Assembly: GCA_965249895.1 (NCBI GenBank)
Contig: CBDFNC010000001.1
Coordinates: 186,001 to 250,000 of the forward strand
Origin: CBDFNC01 sp965249895
GTDB taxonomy: Bacteria; Pseudomonadota; Gammaproteobacteria; Enterobacterales; CBDFNC01
Reading direction: 5' to 3'
DNA length: 64,000 bases
Positions 8,033 to 17,260 of this stretch are shown here, in pieces. The translations under genes were made by a program, and so were the position numbers. Under the pieces are notes generated by a model. It did not search any database and was not told the DNA's origin. It saw only the letters and a list, made by a program, of their open reading frames with translations. Each line of letters begins with the position of its first letter. The stretch's first letter is position 1.

Positions 8033-8433
8033 TAACTAAAGTCGCCGGTTTTAATGGTGCAAAGCGCATCACTTACCATTGAGCGACCGACAAACGTATC
8101 AAACAGATCGATGGGCTTCGCGCTATCCAGAGCCGGAATTTCGGTATTTAACCACTCTACTGCAATCCCTGCATCCTGAAACGTATCAACAGCTTCATTG
8201 TAGATGCGAAGGATATCCAATATCTCCTCGCTCTGCTGCCGGTTTAACGCTTTCTTTGGATACAATCGGCTCAAATTCGACGAAGTAATACCAAGCGAGT
8301 TAACGAGGATGTTACGCATGGCCGGCATCAGGCTGACAGTGCTCTTAACTACGGCACCCGGGACACCCTCGTTGACGGTAGCCAGATATATTCGCTTGTC
8401 GGTAAAAATTTCTTTCGCAATACCAAAGGACAT
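8032..8433 (-). CDS. Xre/MbcA/ParS-type antitoxin (DUF2384)
   Basis: A 133-residue protein with an N-terminal Xre-like helix-turn-helix segment (L-G-I-T-S-S-N-L-S-R-L near residue 48) and a C-terminal toxin-binding part (A-V-E-W-L-N-T-E-I-P-A-L-D-S-A-K-P-I-D-L) typical of DUF2384. It is expected to neutralise the RES toxin and repress the shared promoter. A 12-copy heptanucleotide array begins about 80 bp upstream of its start and could affect promoter geometry. Confidence 0.9.
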   Translation of the reverse strand: MSFGIAKEIFTDKRIYLATVNEGVPGAVVKSTVSLMPAMRNILVNSLGITSSNLSRLYPKKALNRQQSEEILDILRIYNEAVDTFQDAGIAVEWLNTEIPALDSAKPIDLFDTFVGRSMVSDALCTIKTGDFS

Positions 8434-8513
8434 AGTTACACCATATGAAAGCAGACTTACCTATATCATACGTCATAATGATTCTTTGTGAACATCATTT
8501 TAACGTGACTGGT

Positions 8514-8596
8514 ACCATTAACCATTAACCATTAACCATTAACCATTAACCATTAACCATTAACCATTAACCATTAACCATTAACCATTAACCATT
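8514..8596. repeat. Heptanucleotide tandem repeat, ACCATTA x ~12
   Basis: 83 bases of perfect ACCATTA units (11.9 copies). It lies 80 bp upstream of the antitoxin start in the direction of transcription. Perfect short arrays of this kind change copy number by slippage. It is not CRISPR: there are no spacers. Confidence 0.95.
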
Positions 8597-8924
8597 GCAG
8601 CTGTAATGCGCGCTCTGCACACTGACACTGAACTCGCCCCGGGACCATTGCCTTTTACCAATCTTCTATTCTGTCATCACAGCTTGATCGATGATGTCTT
8701 AAGCTGTTGAAAATAAGGACCTACGCAATTTCCCGTCCTAGACAAGTTTGCAGGTTCCCGTATATATTGGACGATTAGTGTACATCGCTCTATACATTTC
8801 CGAATCCGAAATTAAACCTGCCGAAATTTTTGACTTTAGGCGCTTCAGGAACTTTGCGAGCAAACCACTAATATACGGGTCAAAGAACGCCTAAATTTGG
8901 GCTTTCGCCATTCGAATGACCTTA

Positions 8925-9036
8925 AGTTATCCGAAATCCAACCTGGTACAATTTTTGACTTGGTCGCTTTAGGGACCAAATCGTGCAAAATTGATCAAAC
9001 TATAATCCAACCGTTCGAACTTTATTGTACTCCCAC
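8925..9036. repeat. Dispersed ~110-bp repeat, copy B
   Basis: Counterpart of 7409-7520 with the same conserved blocks. It lies in the gap before the metal-ATPase promoter. Confidence 0.6.
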
Positions 9037-9168
9037 ATCAGCAGATAGCGGCTTTTACTGGCTATTACCCATATTGCCGGAGGTATTTACTTGGTCTATT
9101 TTAAGCAGCGTTACTTAGTTTTCAGCTGTTAATATAAATAAAAATATTGTTAAGGTGATAATTTAGGC

Positions 9169-9200
9169 TTGACCTTAGATACGGGTCCAAGGTTTATAAT
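9169..9200 (+). promoter_or_regulatory. MerR-family type promoter of the metal ATPase gene
   Basis: A TTGACC -35 and a perfect TATAAT -10 are separated by 20 bp, the over-long spacing that MerR-family activators correct by twisting DNA. Within the spacer lies the dyad ACCTTAGA / TCCAAGGT, which matches in 7 of 8 positions per arm. ZntR, CueR and PbrR sites have this architecture. No merR-like gene is adjacent, so the regulator must act from elsewhere. Confidence 0.8.
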
Positions 9201-9250
9201 TCGCTTGTTGTTTTCATCAATCGCTTTCTTATTTATATAAAGGAGTTCAT

Positions 9251-11590
9251 ATGTCTCGTCATTGCTGTAACAGCCATACATGCAAAGAGCCCAGCCATCA
9301 GACCGCGGTTCCAAGTGTTAAAACTCAGGTGTCTGCTTCGCAGGGTGCCACTAACCCGGGGGAATCTTGTTGTAGTAAAGAGCAACAGGACGACGATCCC
9401 GGCTCGGAACCCGACAGTCCACCCTCTACGTCTTGTAGTGAGAAAACCACTGAAGAAACAAGTAGTGAGAAACCTGCCGAGAATATCCAGTCAAAGAAAT
9501 CCTATAGCTGGCAAATCCAGGGTATGGATTGTCCAAGTTGTGCTCAAACCATAGAAAAAGCCGTTAACGGCATTACCGGGATCAAACAAGCTAAAGTACT
9601 GTTTACGACTGAAAAATTAGTCGTTGAATTTGCTGGTCCTCAGTTGCTGGACACAGTAGAGCAAGTAGCGAAAAAAGCCGGGTTTACCTTGACGAGTAAA
9701 GGGCAAAGAACCGGTGCTACAGAAGCCACCCCATCTCTTTTCAAACAAAATATCAGTCTGATTTTTCTTACCCTGCTGATGATAGCGGCCTTTTCTGTCA
9801 GCCAGTTTTCCGAGTCGTACGGTCAGCTAGCATTCACTTTGGCAACAGTTTGGGGTTTGATCCCTATTGTACGTAAATCAATTAACCTGGCTCAAAGTGG
9901 TAGCCCTTTTGCCATTGAAACCCTGATGAGTGTGGCGGCTATTGGCGCGTTATACCTGGGGGAAACTGCGGAAGCAGCCATGGTGTTGTTATTGTTTATG
10001 CTGGGCGAACGATTGGAGGCTTATGCATCGGGACGCGCCCGTAGTGGTATTAAGTCCTTAATGGCGATGGTACCTGAAGATGCGACCCTGATTGTGAATG
10101 GTCAGAGAAAATCCGTTCCCGCCAGCGAGCTGAAACCCGGTGATATTATTGAAGTTGCCCCCGGTGGACGTCTGGCTGCAGATGGCGTGTTGCTTAGCAG
10201 GGCCGCCAGTTTCGATGAAAGCGCTTTAACCGGAGAGTCGGTCCCTGTTGAGCGTTTGCAGAATGAGAAGGTGATGGCCGGCTCCTTGTCTGCCGATCGT
10301 GTGGCGCAAATTCAAATTACTTCTGAGCCGGGTGACAATGCCATCGACCGGATCTTGCGTATGATTGAAGAAGCTGAGTCGCGCAAAGCACCGTTGGAGC
10401 GTTTTTTGGACCGTTTCAGCCGCTGGTACACGCCAGCTATGATGCTGTTGTCCGCTCTGGTTATCGTGATTCCTCCACTAGCATTTGCGCAACCCTGGGA
10501 AACCTGGATCTACCGTGGATTGACCCTGTTACTTATTGCCTGCCCATGCGCCTTAGTTATTTCTACTCCAGCAGCAATTACCTCCGGTCTGGCTGCGGCG
10601 GCAAAACGTGGCGCCTTGATAAAGGGTGGTGCAGCATTGGAGCAATTAGGCAAAATCCAACAAGTTGCATTTGATAAGACGGGCACGCTTACCGAAGGTA
10701 AACCCGTAGTGACCGATATTGTCGCCTGGGATGTTAACCAGCAAGAGTTGTTGGCTCGTTGTGCAGCGGTCGAAGTCGGCTCAGCACACCCGCTGGCTAA
10801 GGCTGTAGTGACGGAAGCAGAGCAACAAGGTATAGATGTTGTCGAAGCAGAGCATCGTGAGGCCATAGTGGGTAAAGGTGTTCAGGGTGATGTAGACAAT
10901 GTGACAGTGCTGCTTTGCGCGGCAGACCGATTACCAGCACATATCCAACTTTCTGCTGACCAGACTGAGCAAACCATAGCACTGCAAGATCAAGGTAAAA
11001 CCCTGGTGGTGGTGCTTTATGATGACGTCCCTGTAGGCATGCTGGCCTGGCGCGATAACTTACGCGAAGATGCCAAGGCCGCCGTAAGCGCTTTGTCTAA
11101 GCTAGGCGTCAGCAGTCTAATGTTGACCGGAGATAATGACAGGGCAGCTAAAGCTATCGCCAGTGAATTAGATATGGATTACCGCGCGGGTCTGCTACCG
11201 GAAGACAAAGTCAAACAAGTGGAGCTTGCCAATACCAAGGGTCATGTGGCTATGGTGGGAGATGGCATCAATGATGCGCCGGCGATGAAGTCTGCATCCG
11301 TTGGCATCGCCATGGGGGGTGGTACGGACGTGGCTCTGGAAACCGCCGATGCGGCCTTGACCCATAACCGGGTAGCCGAATTACCTGTGGTAATTGAGCT
11401 TTCCAGAGCGACACTCAACAACATCCGGCAGAATATTTTTCTGGCGTTGGGATTAAAAGGCATATTTCTGGTGACCACCTTATTTGGTATCACCGGCCTG
11501 TGGATGGCTGTGTTGGCTGATAGTGGTGCTACCGCGCTGGTCACGCTGAACGCGCTGCGATTGTTGAAGTTTAAACCTCAGCAAGAGTAG
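9251..11590 (+). CDS. zntA: Heavy-metal-exporting P1B-type ATPase, ZntA-like
   Basis: A 779-residue pump. Residues 1-85 form a Cys/His/Ser-rich tail with C-C pairs near 5 and 40. A heavy-metal-associated domain follows with G-M-D-C-P-S-C at 91-97. The membrane site C-P-C is at 431-433, the phosphorylated D-K-T-G-T starts at 475, an H-P-L motif lies near 515, and G-D-G-I-N-D-A-P starts at about 670. C-P-C pumps of this group export Zn2+, Cd2+ and Pb2+ into the periplasm. The extended Cys-rich tail suggests extra metal sensing or soft-metal binding. Expression is probably metal-induced through the MerR-type promoter at 9169-9200. Confidence 0.93.
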   Translation: MSRHCCNSHTCKEPSHQTAVPSVKTQVSASQGATNPGESCCSKEQQDDDPGSEPDSPPSTSCSEKTTEETSSEKPAENIQSKKSYSWQIQGMDCPSCAQTIEKAVNGITGIKQAKVLFTTEKLVVEFAGPQLLDTVEQVAKKAGFTLTSKGQRTGATEATPSLFKQNISLIFLTLLMIAAFSVSQFSESYGQLAFTLATVWGLIPIVRKSINLAQSGSPFAIETLMSVAAIGALYLGETAEAAMVLLLFMLGERLEAYASGRARSGIKSLMAMVPEDATLIVNGQRKSVPASELKPGDIIEVAPGGRLAADGVLLSRAASFDESALTGESVPVERLQNEKVMAGSLSADRVAQIQITSEPGDNAIDRILRMIEEAESRKAPLERFLDRFSRWYTPAMMLLSALVIVIPPLAFAQPWETWIYRGLTLLLIACPCALVISTPAAITSGLAAAAKRGALIKGGAALEQLGKIQQVAFDKTGTLTEGKPVVTDIVAWDVNQQELLARCAAVEVGSAHPLAKAVVTEAEQQGIDVVEAEHREAIVGKGVQGDVDNVTVLLCAADRLPAHIQLSADQTEQTIALQDQGKTLVVVLYDDVPVGMLAWRDNLREDAKAAVSALSKLGVSSLMLTGDNDRAAKAIASELDMDYRAGLLPEDKVKQVELANTKGHVAMVGDGINDAPAMKSASVGIAMGGGTDVALETADAALTHNRVAELPVVIELSRATLNNIRQNIFLALGLKGIFLVTTLFGITGLWMAVLADSGATALVTLNALRLLKFKPQQE

Positions 11591-11604
11591 ACCATCCTCT
11601 TCAT

Positions 11605-11640
11605 CCTCCACCAACTAAAATTTAGGGTAGTTGGTGGAGG
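11605..11640 (+). promoter_or_regulatory. Perfect 12-bp hairpin sequestering the Shine-Dalgarno of the next gene
   Basis: CCTCCACCAACT, a 12-nt loop, then its exact complement ending in GGAGG at 11636-11640. That GGAGG is the only good ribosome binding site for the ATG at 11647, six bases away. In mRNA the stem would hide it. The hairpin also lies just after the zntA stop and could contribute to termination, but it has no U-tract. Confidence 0.7.
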
Positions 11641-11646
11641 CTGGTT

Positions 11647-12411
11647 ATGTTTAAAGGTGTATTACTGGACCTAGATGGGGTTTTCTTCACTGGTCGTTTG
11701 TTGCTCCCTGGAGCTAAAGATACCCTGGATAAATTACAGCACTCCCCACTTCAGCACAGGTTTATCACTAATACCTCTACTCTGACCCAAACTCAAATTA
11801 AGGACAAGCTGCAGGGGATGGGGTTATCCGTACAATTGGAAAACATATTCAGTGCCCCTCAGGCAGCGAAAGCCTACTTACAAGATAAACAGTACAAAAA
11901 TTGCTTTATGTTGCTCGATCCTAATTTACGTTCGGAGTTTGCCTGTTTTAGCCAAGGAGAAGGGCGGGTGGATGCGGTATTGATGGGAGATATTGGTGAA
12001 ACCTGGAACTATAAGGTGCTGAATCAAGCCTTTACCCATCTCAGTAATGGGGCGGAATTGATCGCTTTACATAAGAGTCGTTGCTGGCAAACGGAGCAGG
12101 GCTTAAAAATGGATATTGGTGGTTTTGTCGCTGCGATGGAATATGCCGCGCAAGTGACGGCTGTGGTGCTGGGCAAACCATCTGCAGATTTCTTTTCTCA
12201 AACCGTTAAGGATATGCAACTAGAGAAGGATCAGGTGCTTATGGTCGGTGATGATATTTTTTCTGATATTGGCGGGGCACAGCAAGCGGGGATCCATGGT
12301 GTATTGGTGCGCACCGGAAAGTACCGGGAAAAACAGCTTCATCAATCAGGTGTCACTCCCTGGGCCGTTATCGAGTCCATTGCCCAGTTACCTGAGCTGC
12401 TAAGGCTTTAA
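11647..12411 (+). CDS. HAD-family phosphatase, subclass IIA (NagD/LHPP-like)
   Basis: A 254-residue HAD hydrolase. Motif I is L-L-D-L-D-G-V with catalytic Asp8 and Asp10, motif II the I-T-N-T-S stretch near residue 40, and motif IV M-V-G-D-D-I-F-S-D-I-G-G-A near residue 200. The C2-type cap between motifs II and III places it with NagD and LHPP, which act on nucleotide or phospho-amino-acid substrates; the true substrate is unknown. Its ribosome binding site lies in the 3' arm of a perfect hairpin. The last four bases overlap the convergent rtcB gene. Confidence 0.85.
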   Translation: MFKGVLLDLDGVFFTGRLLLPGAKDTLDKLQHSPLQHRFITNTSTLTQTQIKDKLQGMGLSVQLENIFSAPQAAKAYLQDKQYKNCFMLLDPNLRSEFACFSQGEGRVDAVLMGDIGETWNYKVLNQAFTHLSNGAELIALHKSRCWQTEQGLKMDIGGFVAAMEYAAQVTAVVLGKPSADFFSQTVKDMQLEKDQVLMVGDDIFSDIGGAQQAGIHGVLVRTGKYREKQLHQSGVTPWAVIESIAQLPELLRL

Positions 12412-13631
12412 CCTTTAACACACACCAATTGCTTTAAGGTGTGAACGACTGCCACCAGATCCTTTTGTGCCTCCATGACGTTGTCAATGTTCTTATAGGC
12501 TTGGGGAATTTCATCGATAACGTCCTTGTCCTTGCGACATTCGACCCCCCGGGTGGCGGCGATCTGATCTTTTACGGTAAATTGTTTCTTGGCCTGGGTC
12601 CGTGACATTACTCTGCCAGCGCCATGACTGCAGCTGTTAAAGCTCTGTTTATTACCCAGACCACGGACTATAAATGAGCGTTCGCCCATGCTGCCGGGAA
12701 TAATTCCCAGCTCGCCTTTTTGCGCCCTCACAGCTCCTTTCCGGGTGACATAACATTGCTTGCCAAAGTGGAGCTCCCGGGATATATAGTTGTGGTGGCA
12801 GTTGACCGCTATTTTATCCACGGAAAAGTCGATTTTCATCCATTGCCGAAAGACTTTGATAGCGTTGGTTAGCATGATTTCCCGGTTTTTTCTGGCAAAG
12901 TCCTGCGCCCATTCTACCGCCAGCACGTAGTCATCGAAGTAACGGCTGCCTTTTTTCAGGTAAGCCAGGTCTTTATCGGGTAAGTGGATATGAAAGCGCT
13001 GCATTTCCTTGCGCGCCAGTTCGATAAAGTGGGTGCCGATACGGTTGCCAACTCCACGGCTCCCCGAATGTAGCATCAGCCAAACCTGGTCATCTTCATC
13101 CAGGCATAACTCCAGGAAGTGGTTACCACCACCCATAGTCCCTAAGTGGTTTACATGATTACTCTTGGCAATAATCGGGTGCTTCGCCACTATGCGTTCA
13201 AACCTGGGTTTCAAATCCCCCCATGCGTGGGCGACCAGGCTTGGAATACCCTGCCAGGAGCCTTGGTCGACCCTGCCTTTGGTTCGGCCGTGGGGTACGG
13301 CGATTTCAAAGGCGTGACGAACCCCAGACAGATTATCCGGTAATTGGCTCGCGGTTAAGCTGGTTTTTGTTGCTACCATGCCACAGCCCAGATCAACTCC
13401 CACGGCTGCCGGTATGACTGCATTAACCGAGGGGATGACACTGCCAATGGTCGCGCCTTTACCCAGGTGGACATCTGGCATCACTGCGATATGCGAATGG
13501 ATGATATCCATTTGGGCGATATTTTCGATCTGCTTACGAGCCTTAGCTTCAAAAGGCACACCCCTTGTCCAGGCTTTAATCGTTACCTGGCCTTGGTTTT
13601 TTATGGATTGATAGTTGATCTGGTTGGCCAT
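12408..13631 (-). CDS. rtcB: RNA-splicing ligase RtcB
   Basis: A 407-residue RtcB, almost the length of the E. coli enzyme (408). The signature A-V-G-V-D-L-G-C-G-M is at residues 76-85, with metal ligands Asp80 and Cys83. Further His motifs are seen in G-G-G-N-H-F, in the N-C-H-H-N-Y segment, and in C-S-H-G-A-G-R, which carries the histidine guanylylated by GTP. RtcB joins 2',3'-cyclic phosphate and 5'-OH RNA ends in tRNA and rRNA repair. No rtcA or rtcR is adjacent, so the usual stress-induced operon is absent here. Confidence 0.95.
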   Translation of the reverse strand: MANQINYQSIKNQGQVTIKAWTRGVPFEAKARKQIENIAQMDIIHSHIAVMPDVHLGKGATIGSVIPSVNAVIPAAVGVDLGCGMVATKTSLTASQLPDNLSGVRHAFEIAVPHGRTKGRVDQGSWQGIPSLVAHAWGDLKPRFERIVAKHPIIAKSNHVNHLGTMGGGNHFLELCLDEDDQVWLMLHSGSRGVGNRIGTHFIELARKEMQRFHIHLPDKDLAYLKKGSRYFDDYVLAVEWAQDFARKNREIMLTNAIKVFRQWMKIDFSVDKIAVNCHHNYISRELHFGKQCYVTRKGAVRAQKGELGIIPGSMGERSFIVRGLGNKQSFNSCSHGAGRVMSRTQAKKQFTVKDQIAATRGVECRKDKDVIDEIPQAYKNIDNVMEAQKDLVAVVHTLKQLVCVKG

Positions 13632-13836
13632 CTTGTCTGCTTAAATTTGCTGGCTCTCATGTAAGTTAAGTGCAGTGCAAGCAATACGGGATTAGTTTTT
13701 GCCTTTAGTTTGATGTTTTGTACAAATGTGACAAAAGTTTGCTGGTTTAGGGCCCGCCTTATTAGTGAGTCCGCCTTTACGGATCCTAATGCCATGATAA
13801 CATTAGTGATAAATTAATCAGTAGATTGTGGCGGTT

Positions 13837-16788
13837 ATGGCTTTATTTCAAGTTGGTAAGTTACGACTTCCTTTGCATATACATATAGCAACTCTATTTA
13901 CTTTGTTATTAGTCATATGCGGCTCGGCGTTGGCCTGGTTTAACCATGCTCAGCTTAGCAAAGTAATTCTTGATGCAAGCACAAAGATGTTTGAGCAGGT
14001 TACCCGGGAAACCAGCAATGACATTGCCGCTACCTATGGAACAACTTCTTCTGCCGTGGAGTTATTGGCATATTCCGGTTTAGTGAATGCCTATTCCCGT
14101 GAGCAAAGATTGGCTGCTTTGCCTGAACTGGCCTTAGTGTTGACCAAGCACCAACGTATCTCTGCGGTATATTCGGGTTATGACAATGGAGATATATTTT
14201 TACTACGTCGGCTAAACTTGTCCGAGTTGAAAGCAAAATATAATGCACCGACAGCAACCCAATATATGTTGACTCTGGTGGAGCATAAAAATGGACAAAG
14301 AGCGGCATACCATTGGTTTTATGATCTGAACTTCATCAAGTTGGGGGAAGTGACCGATCCTAACTATAAACTGGATCCCAGGCAGCGTCCCTGGTACAAA
14401 AAAGCCATTCAATCTAAGCATCATATCGCTACTAAGGCCTATCGATTTTATACCAGTGGTCAGTTAGGCATTACGCTGGCAGCCCGATCAGCTAATGGCA
14501 ACGCCGTAATCGGCGCCGACTATACCTTAAACGCTCTTTCTGCAAACCTGGCTAAATACAAGATTACCGATAATAGTGAACTGGCGATCTACAATGATGC
14601 AGGGGAAGTACTGGCCTATCATATCCCGGATAAATTACTTCAGATTAAAGAAAAAAGCCGACAGTTACATACCCCTGAGCAATTGGATTTACCTGTGCTT
14701 CAATATGCCGTAGCACACTTGTCTGAACAACAGACCGAGTTAAGCTTCGAGTTTAACAAGCAAAAATGGTTAGGAAGGGTAACCCTGTTTTCTATTGAAG
14801 ATAAATTCAATATGCACCTGATTATCTTGGTACCCGAGAAGGAGTTGTTGGCGAGCGCATATGTGCTTCGAAGCCAGTCTGTTTGGGTTACCTTGGGGAT
14901 ATTAGCGCTGACACTGCCCATAGCCTGGTATTTCGCCAGGTTGATTTCGACACCAATCCGTCAGCTAACCAATGAGCTGAAACATGTTAAGTCGTTCGAG
15001 TTTGATCGCACCATTACGACGCGTTCATTTATACAAGAGATCGATCAGTTGGCGGATGTGAGTCGACGAATGAAAGATACCATCAGCCACTTTCAGCAGC
15101 TCTCGTCATCTATTATGGGGCAGCAGAGTTTCCCTACTCTTTTGAAAAAAATCACCACTGAGACCCTGGCGTTGGCGAAAGCTAAGGGCGGGCTGGTTTA
15201 TTTATCTGAAGGGGGCAATGATCAGCTAAAGCTAACCTATAGCTATGTGCATGGGTTAAATGATGCGCAAGGCGAGCGTTTACTTGCAAACTTGCAAGAT
15301 GACCCTGTTTTTAGCGAATTAGATCGTGGGCGTTTTAGCAAGGGAGACACTATCTTGTTTGAAACGTTGGAAATTGATGCTGTTCCTGACGGCTTATCGC
15401 CTTTGCTATCTAATGATGGAGTGCTGAATTTTGCGTTTCTACCTTTATATAGCCGTTCAGGAGAACTTATTGGCTCCCTGGTCATGAAAAGTGACAAAAT
15501 CGTGAACGGTGGTGAAGGGCAAATTGCTTTTATCGAGGCATTGGCGGGTTATGCGGCGTTGGCCATACAGGGTCAGTTGTTGCTTAAGCAGCAAAAGGAG
15601 CTGCTTAACAGCTTTATCGAGATCATTGCTGGCGCCATTGATGCAAAATCTCCCTACACAGGAGGGCATTGTTCTCGAGTTCCAGAGCTGACCAAGATGC
15701 TGTCGAAAGCTGCTTGTGATGCAGAGTCAGGCCCATATAAATCTTTCCAATTGAGTAGTGATGAATGGGAAGAGCTTCATATCGCTGCATGGTTACACGA
15801 CTGTGGCAAGATAGTGACCCCAGATTATGTAGTGGACAAGGCAACCAAGCTTGAAACCGTTTATGACCGGATCCATGAAGTAAGGATGCGGTTTGAAGTA
15901 TTAAAAAGAGACGCAGACATTAATTATTGGTCAGGGCTAGCCAAGGGTGGCGACCAGCAAGTGTTGCAAAGGCAAAGGGAGCAACTTAAAACAACCCTGG
16001 ATGCGGAGTTTGAGTTTGTTGCCCAGTGCAACCAGGGCAGTGAGTTTATGGCTCAGTCACAACTGGATAAGCTGGCAGGTATCGCTCAGCGAACCTGGAG
16101 CAGAAGTCTGGATGATAGGTTAGGTATTTCTAAGGAAGAGCAGTCCCGTAAGGCGCAATATCCTGCAGCCCCTCTGCCGGTGCAGGAGCCATTACTGGAT
16201 AATAAACGGGAACACTTAGTTCCTCATACTGATGTGGTAAAAGCGACTGCAGTTAACAATCCCTGGGGTTTTAAAGTACAGGCACCGGAATACAAGTTTA
16301 ATCGTGGTGAGTTATACAATCTGAGTATTCAGAAAGGCACGCTGACACCTGAGGAAAGATATATTATCAATGCTCATATGGTGCACACCATAATGATGCT
16401 GTCCAAGTTGCCTATGCCAGCACAGCTTAAGAATGTTGCGCTTATTGCCGGCAGCCACCATGAAAAAATGGATGGTACGGGTTATCCAAAGCAAATTAAG
16501 GCTGGTGAGTTACCCCTCACAGCCAGGGTCATGGTGATAGCCGATATTTTTGAAGCTTTGACTGCCGCCGACAGGCCTTATAAAAAAGCCAATACCTTAA
16601 GTGATGCTCTGAACATAATGACTCATATGGCGAGAGAGCAACACATAGATGCCGAGCTGTTTAAACTCTTCCTGGAGTCAGGTGTTTGTCAGCAATATGC
16701 AAAAGATTACTTGTTGTCTGAGCAACGTGATCAGGTAGATATTCATGAAATTATCGCATCAGTAGAATTAACTGCTAAATCGGCTTAG
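13837..16788 (+). CDS. Membrane sensor HD-GYP cyclic-di-GMP phosphodiesterase (Cache-HAMP-GAF-HD-GYP)
   Basis: A 983-residue protein if started at the ATG 13837; a GTG three codons upstream is an alternative and neither has a strong ribosome binding site. A first membrane helix near residue 20, a large periplasmic Cache-like sensor and a second helix near 350 are followed by a HAMP-like linker, a GAF domain (about 420-590) and an HD-GYP domain. The HD pair is at 654-655, H-H-E at 874-876 and G-Y-P at 882-884. HD-GYP enzymes hydrolyse c-di-GMP. About 220 residues separate HD from H-H-E, far more than in minimal HD-GYP domains, so an insertion sits in the catalytic domain. Confidence 0.9.
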   Translation: MALFQVGKLRLPLHIHIATLFTLLLVICGSALAWFNHAQLSKVILDASTKMFEQVTRETSNDIAATYGTTSSAVELLAYSGLVNAYSREQRLAALPELALVLTKHQRISAVYSGYDNGDIFLLRRLNLSELKAKYNAPTATQYMLTLVEHKNGQRAAYHWFYDLNFIKLGEVTDPNYKLDPRQRPWYKKAIQSKHHIATKAYRFYTSGQLGITLAARSANGNAVIGADYTLNALSANLAKYKITDNSELAIYNDAGEVLAYHIPDKLLQIKEKSRQLHTPEQLDLPVLQYAVAHLSEQQTELSFEFNKQKWLGRVTLFSIEDKFNMHLIILVPEKELLASAYVLRSQSVWVTLGILALTLPIAWYFARLISTPIRQLTNELKHVKSFEFDRTITTRSFIQEIDQLADVSRRMKDTISHFQQLSSSIMGQQSFPTLLKKITTETLALAKAKGGLVYLSEGGNDQLKLTYSYVHGLNDAQGERLLANLQDDPVFSELDRGRFSKGDTILFETLEIDAVPDGLSPLLSNDGVLNFAFLPLYSRSGELIGSLVMKSDKIVNGGEGQIAFIEALAGYAALAIQGQLLLKQQKELLNSFIEIIAGAIDAKSPYTGGHCSRVPELTKMLSKAACDAESGPYKSFQLSSDEWEELHIAAWLHDCGKIVTPDYVVDKATKLETVYDRIHEVRMRFEVLKRDADINYWSGLAKGGDQQVLQRQREQLKTTLDAEFEFVAQCNQGSEFMAQSQLDKLAGIAQRTWSRSLDDRLGISKEEQSRKAQYPAAPLPVQEPLLDNKREHLVPHTDVVKATAVNNPWGFKVQAPEYKFNRGELYNLSIQKGTLTPEERYIINAHMVHTIMMLSKLPMPAQLKNVALIAGSHHEKMDGTGYPKQIKAGELPLTARVMVIADIFEALTAADRPYKKANTLSDALNIMTHMAREQHIDAELFKLFLESGVCQQYAKDYLLSEQRDQVDIHEIIASVELTAKSA

Positions 16789-16812
16789 GGCCTTAACTTG
16801 GCCCTTGATTTA
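16786..16812 (+). terminator. Short hairpin after the HD-GYP gene
   Basis: GGGCC, a seven-base loop, GGCCC, then a T-rich tail. A weak rho-independent terminator placed directly at the stop codon. Confidence 0.5.
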
Positions 16813-17260
16813 ACCCTTCATTAAAATGACTTTCTGTTTGCTTTAGTCATTAATTTTTGCGTTCAGTTTTGGCGATGTTGAACTGGTCAAACACGGCTGT
16901 TTGAATCGCTGCGTTTGCTCGCTGGCTTTAGCTTTGTTACCACCTTTGCTGATCCGTGGCGGCCAGCCCCAAATTGATGAAATTGTAATACCAACCGGTA
17001 TTATCAACTGATTAGTTCTATCCAGCTTAATAAGTACATTCGTTTCACTAAGCAGGTTTGTTCACCGGCATCACTGAACTTCTCCAGTATATCGTCATAA
17101 ACGTTGAAGCATTCGTTCACCAGTTTATGCGGTTGGGGCGGAGTTTGTAGAATGGAGCAACTGATCAAAGCCTCATCCCAGTAAAAAGTTGAAAATATTG
17201 TAGGCTTAAAACTAACCAACCTCATAACCCTTTGGGACAATCCCGTAGGAGGATGGAAAG
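16813..17260. other. Gap without a supportable gene
   Basis: A minus-strand frame ending at 17004 reads protein-like for about 50 codons (…V-Y-D-D-I-L-E-K-F-S-D-A-G-E…) but has no credible start and overlaps the promoter of the next gene; it may be a gene remnant. A small dyad TAATACC-4-GGTATTA lies near 16987-17004. Confidence 0.4.

Larger units (their letters stand above)
8434..9168. other. Non-coding gap upstream of the RES-Xre locus and the metal ATPase
   Basis: Holds the heptanucleotide array (8514-8596), a weak third copy of the dispersed repeat (about 8805-8860) and copy B (8925-9036). A 73-codon frame at 8897-9118 lies inside copy B and is not believed to be a gene. Confidence 0.5.

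Noticed and set aside
8514..8596. Possible CRISPR array
   Set aside because: Units are contiguous 7-bp repeats without spacers and there are no cas genes.
8897..9118. 73-codon frame as a gene
   Set aside because: It lies inside dispersed repeat copy B, has no ribosome binding site, and copy A does not keep the frame.
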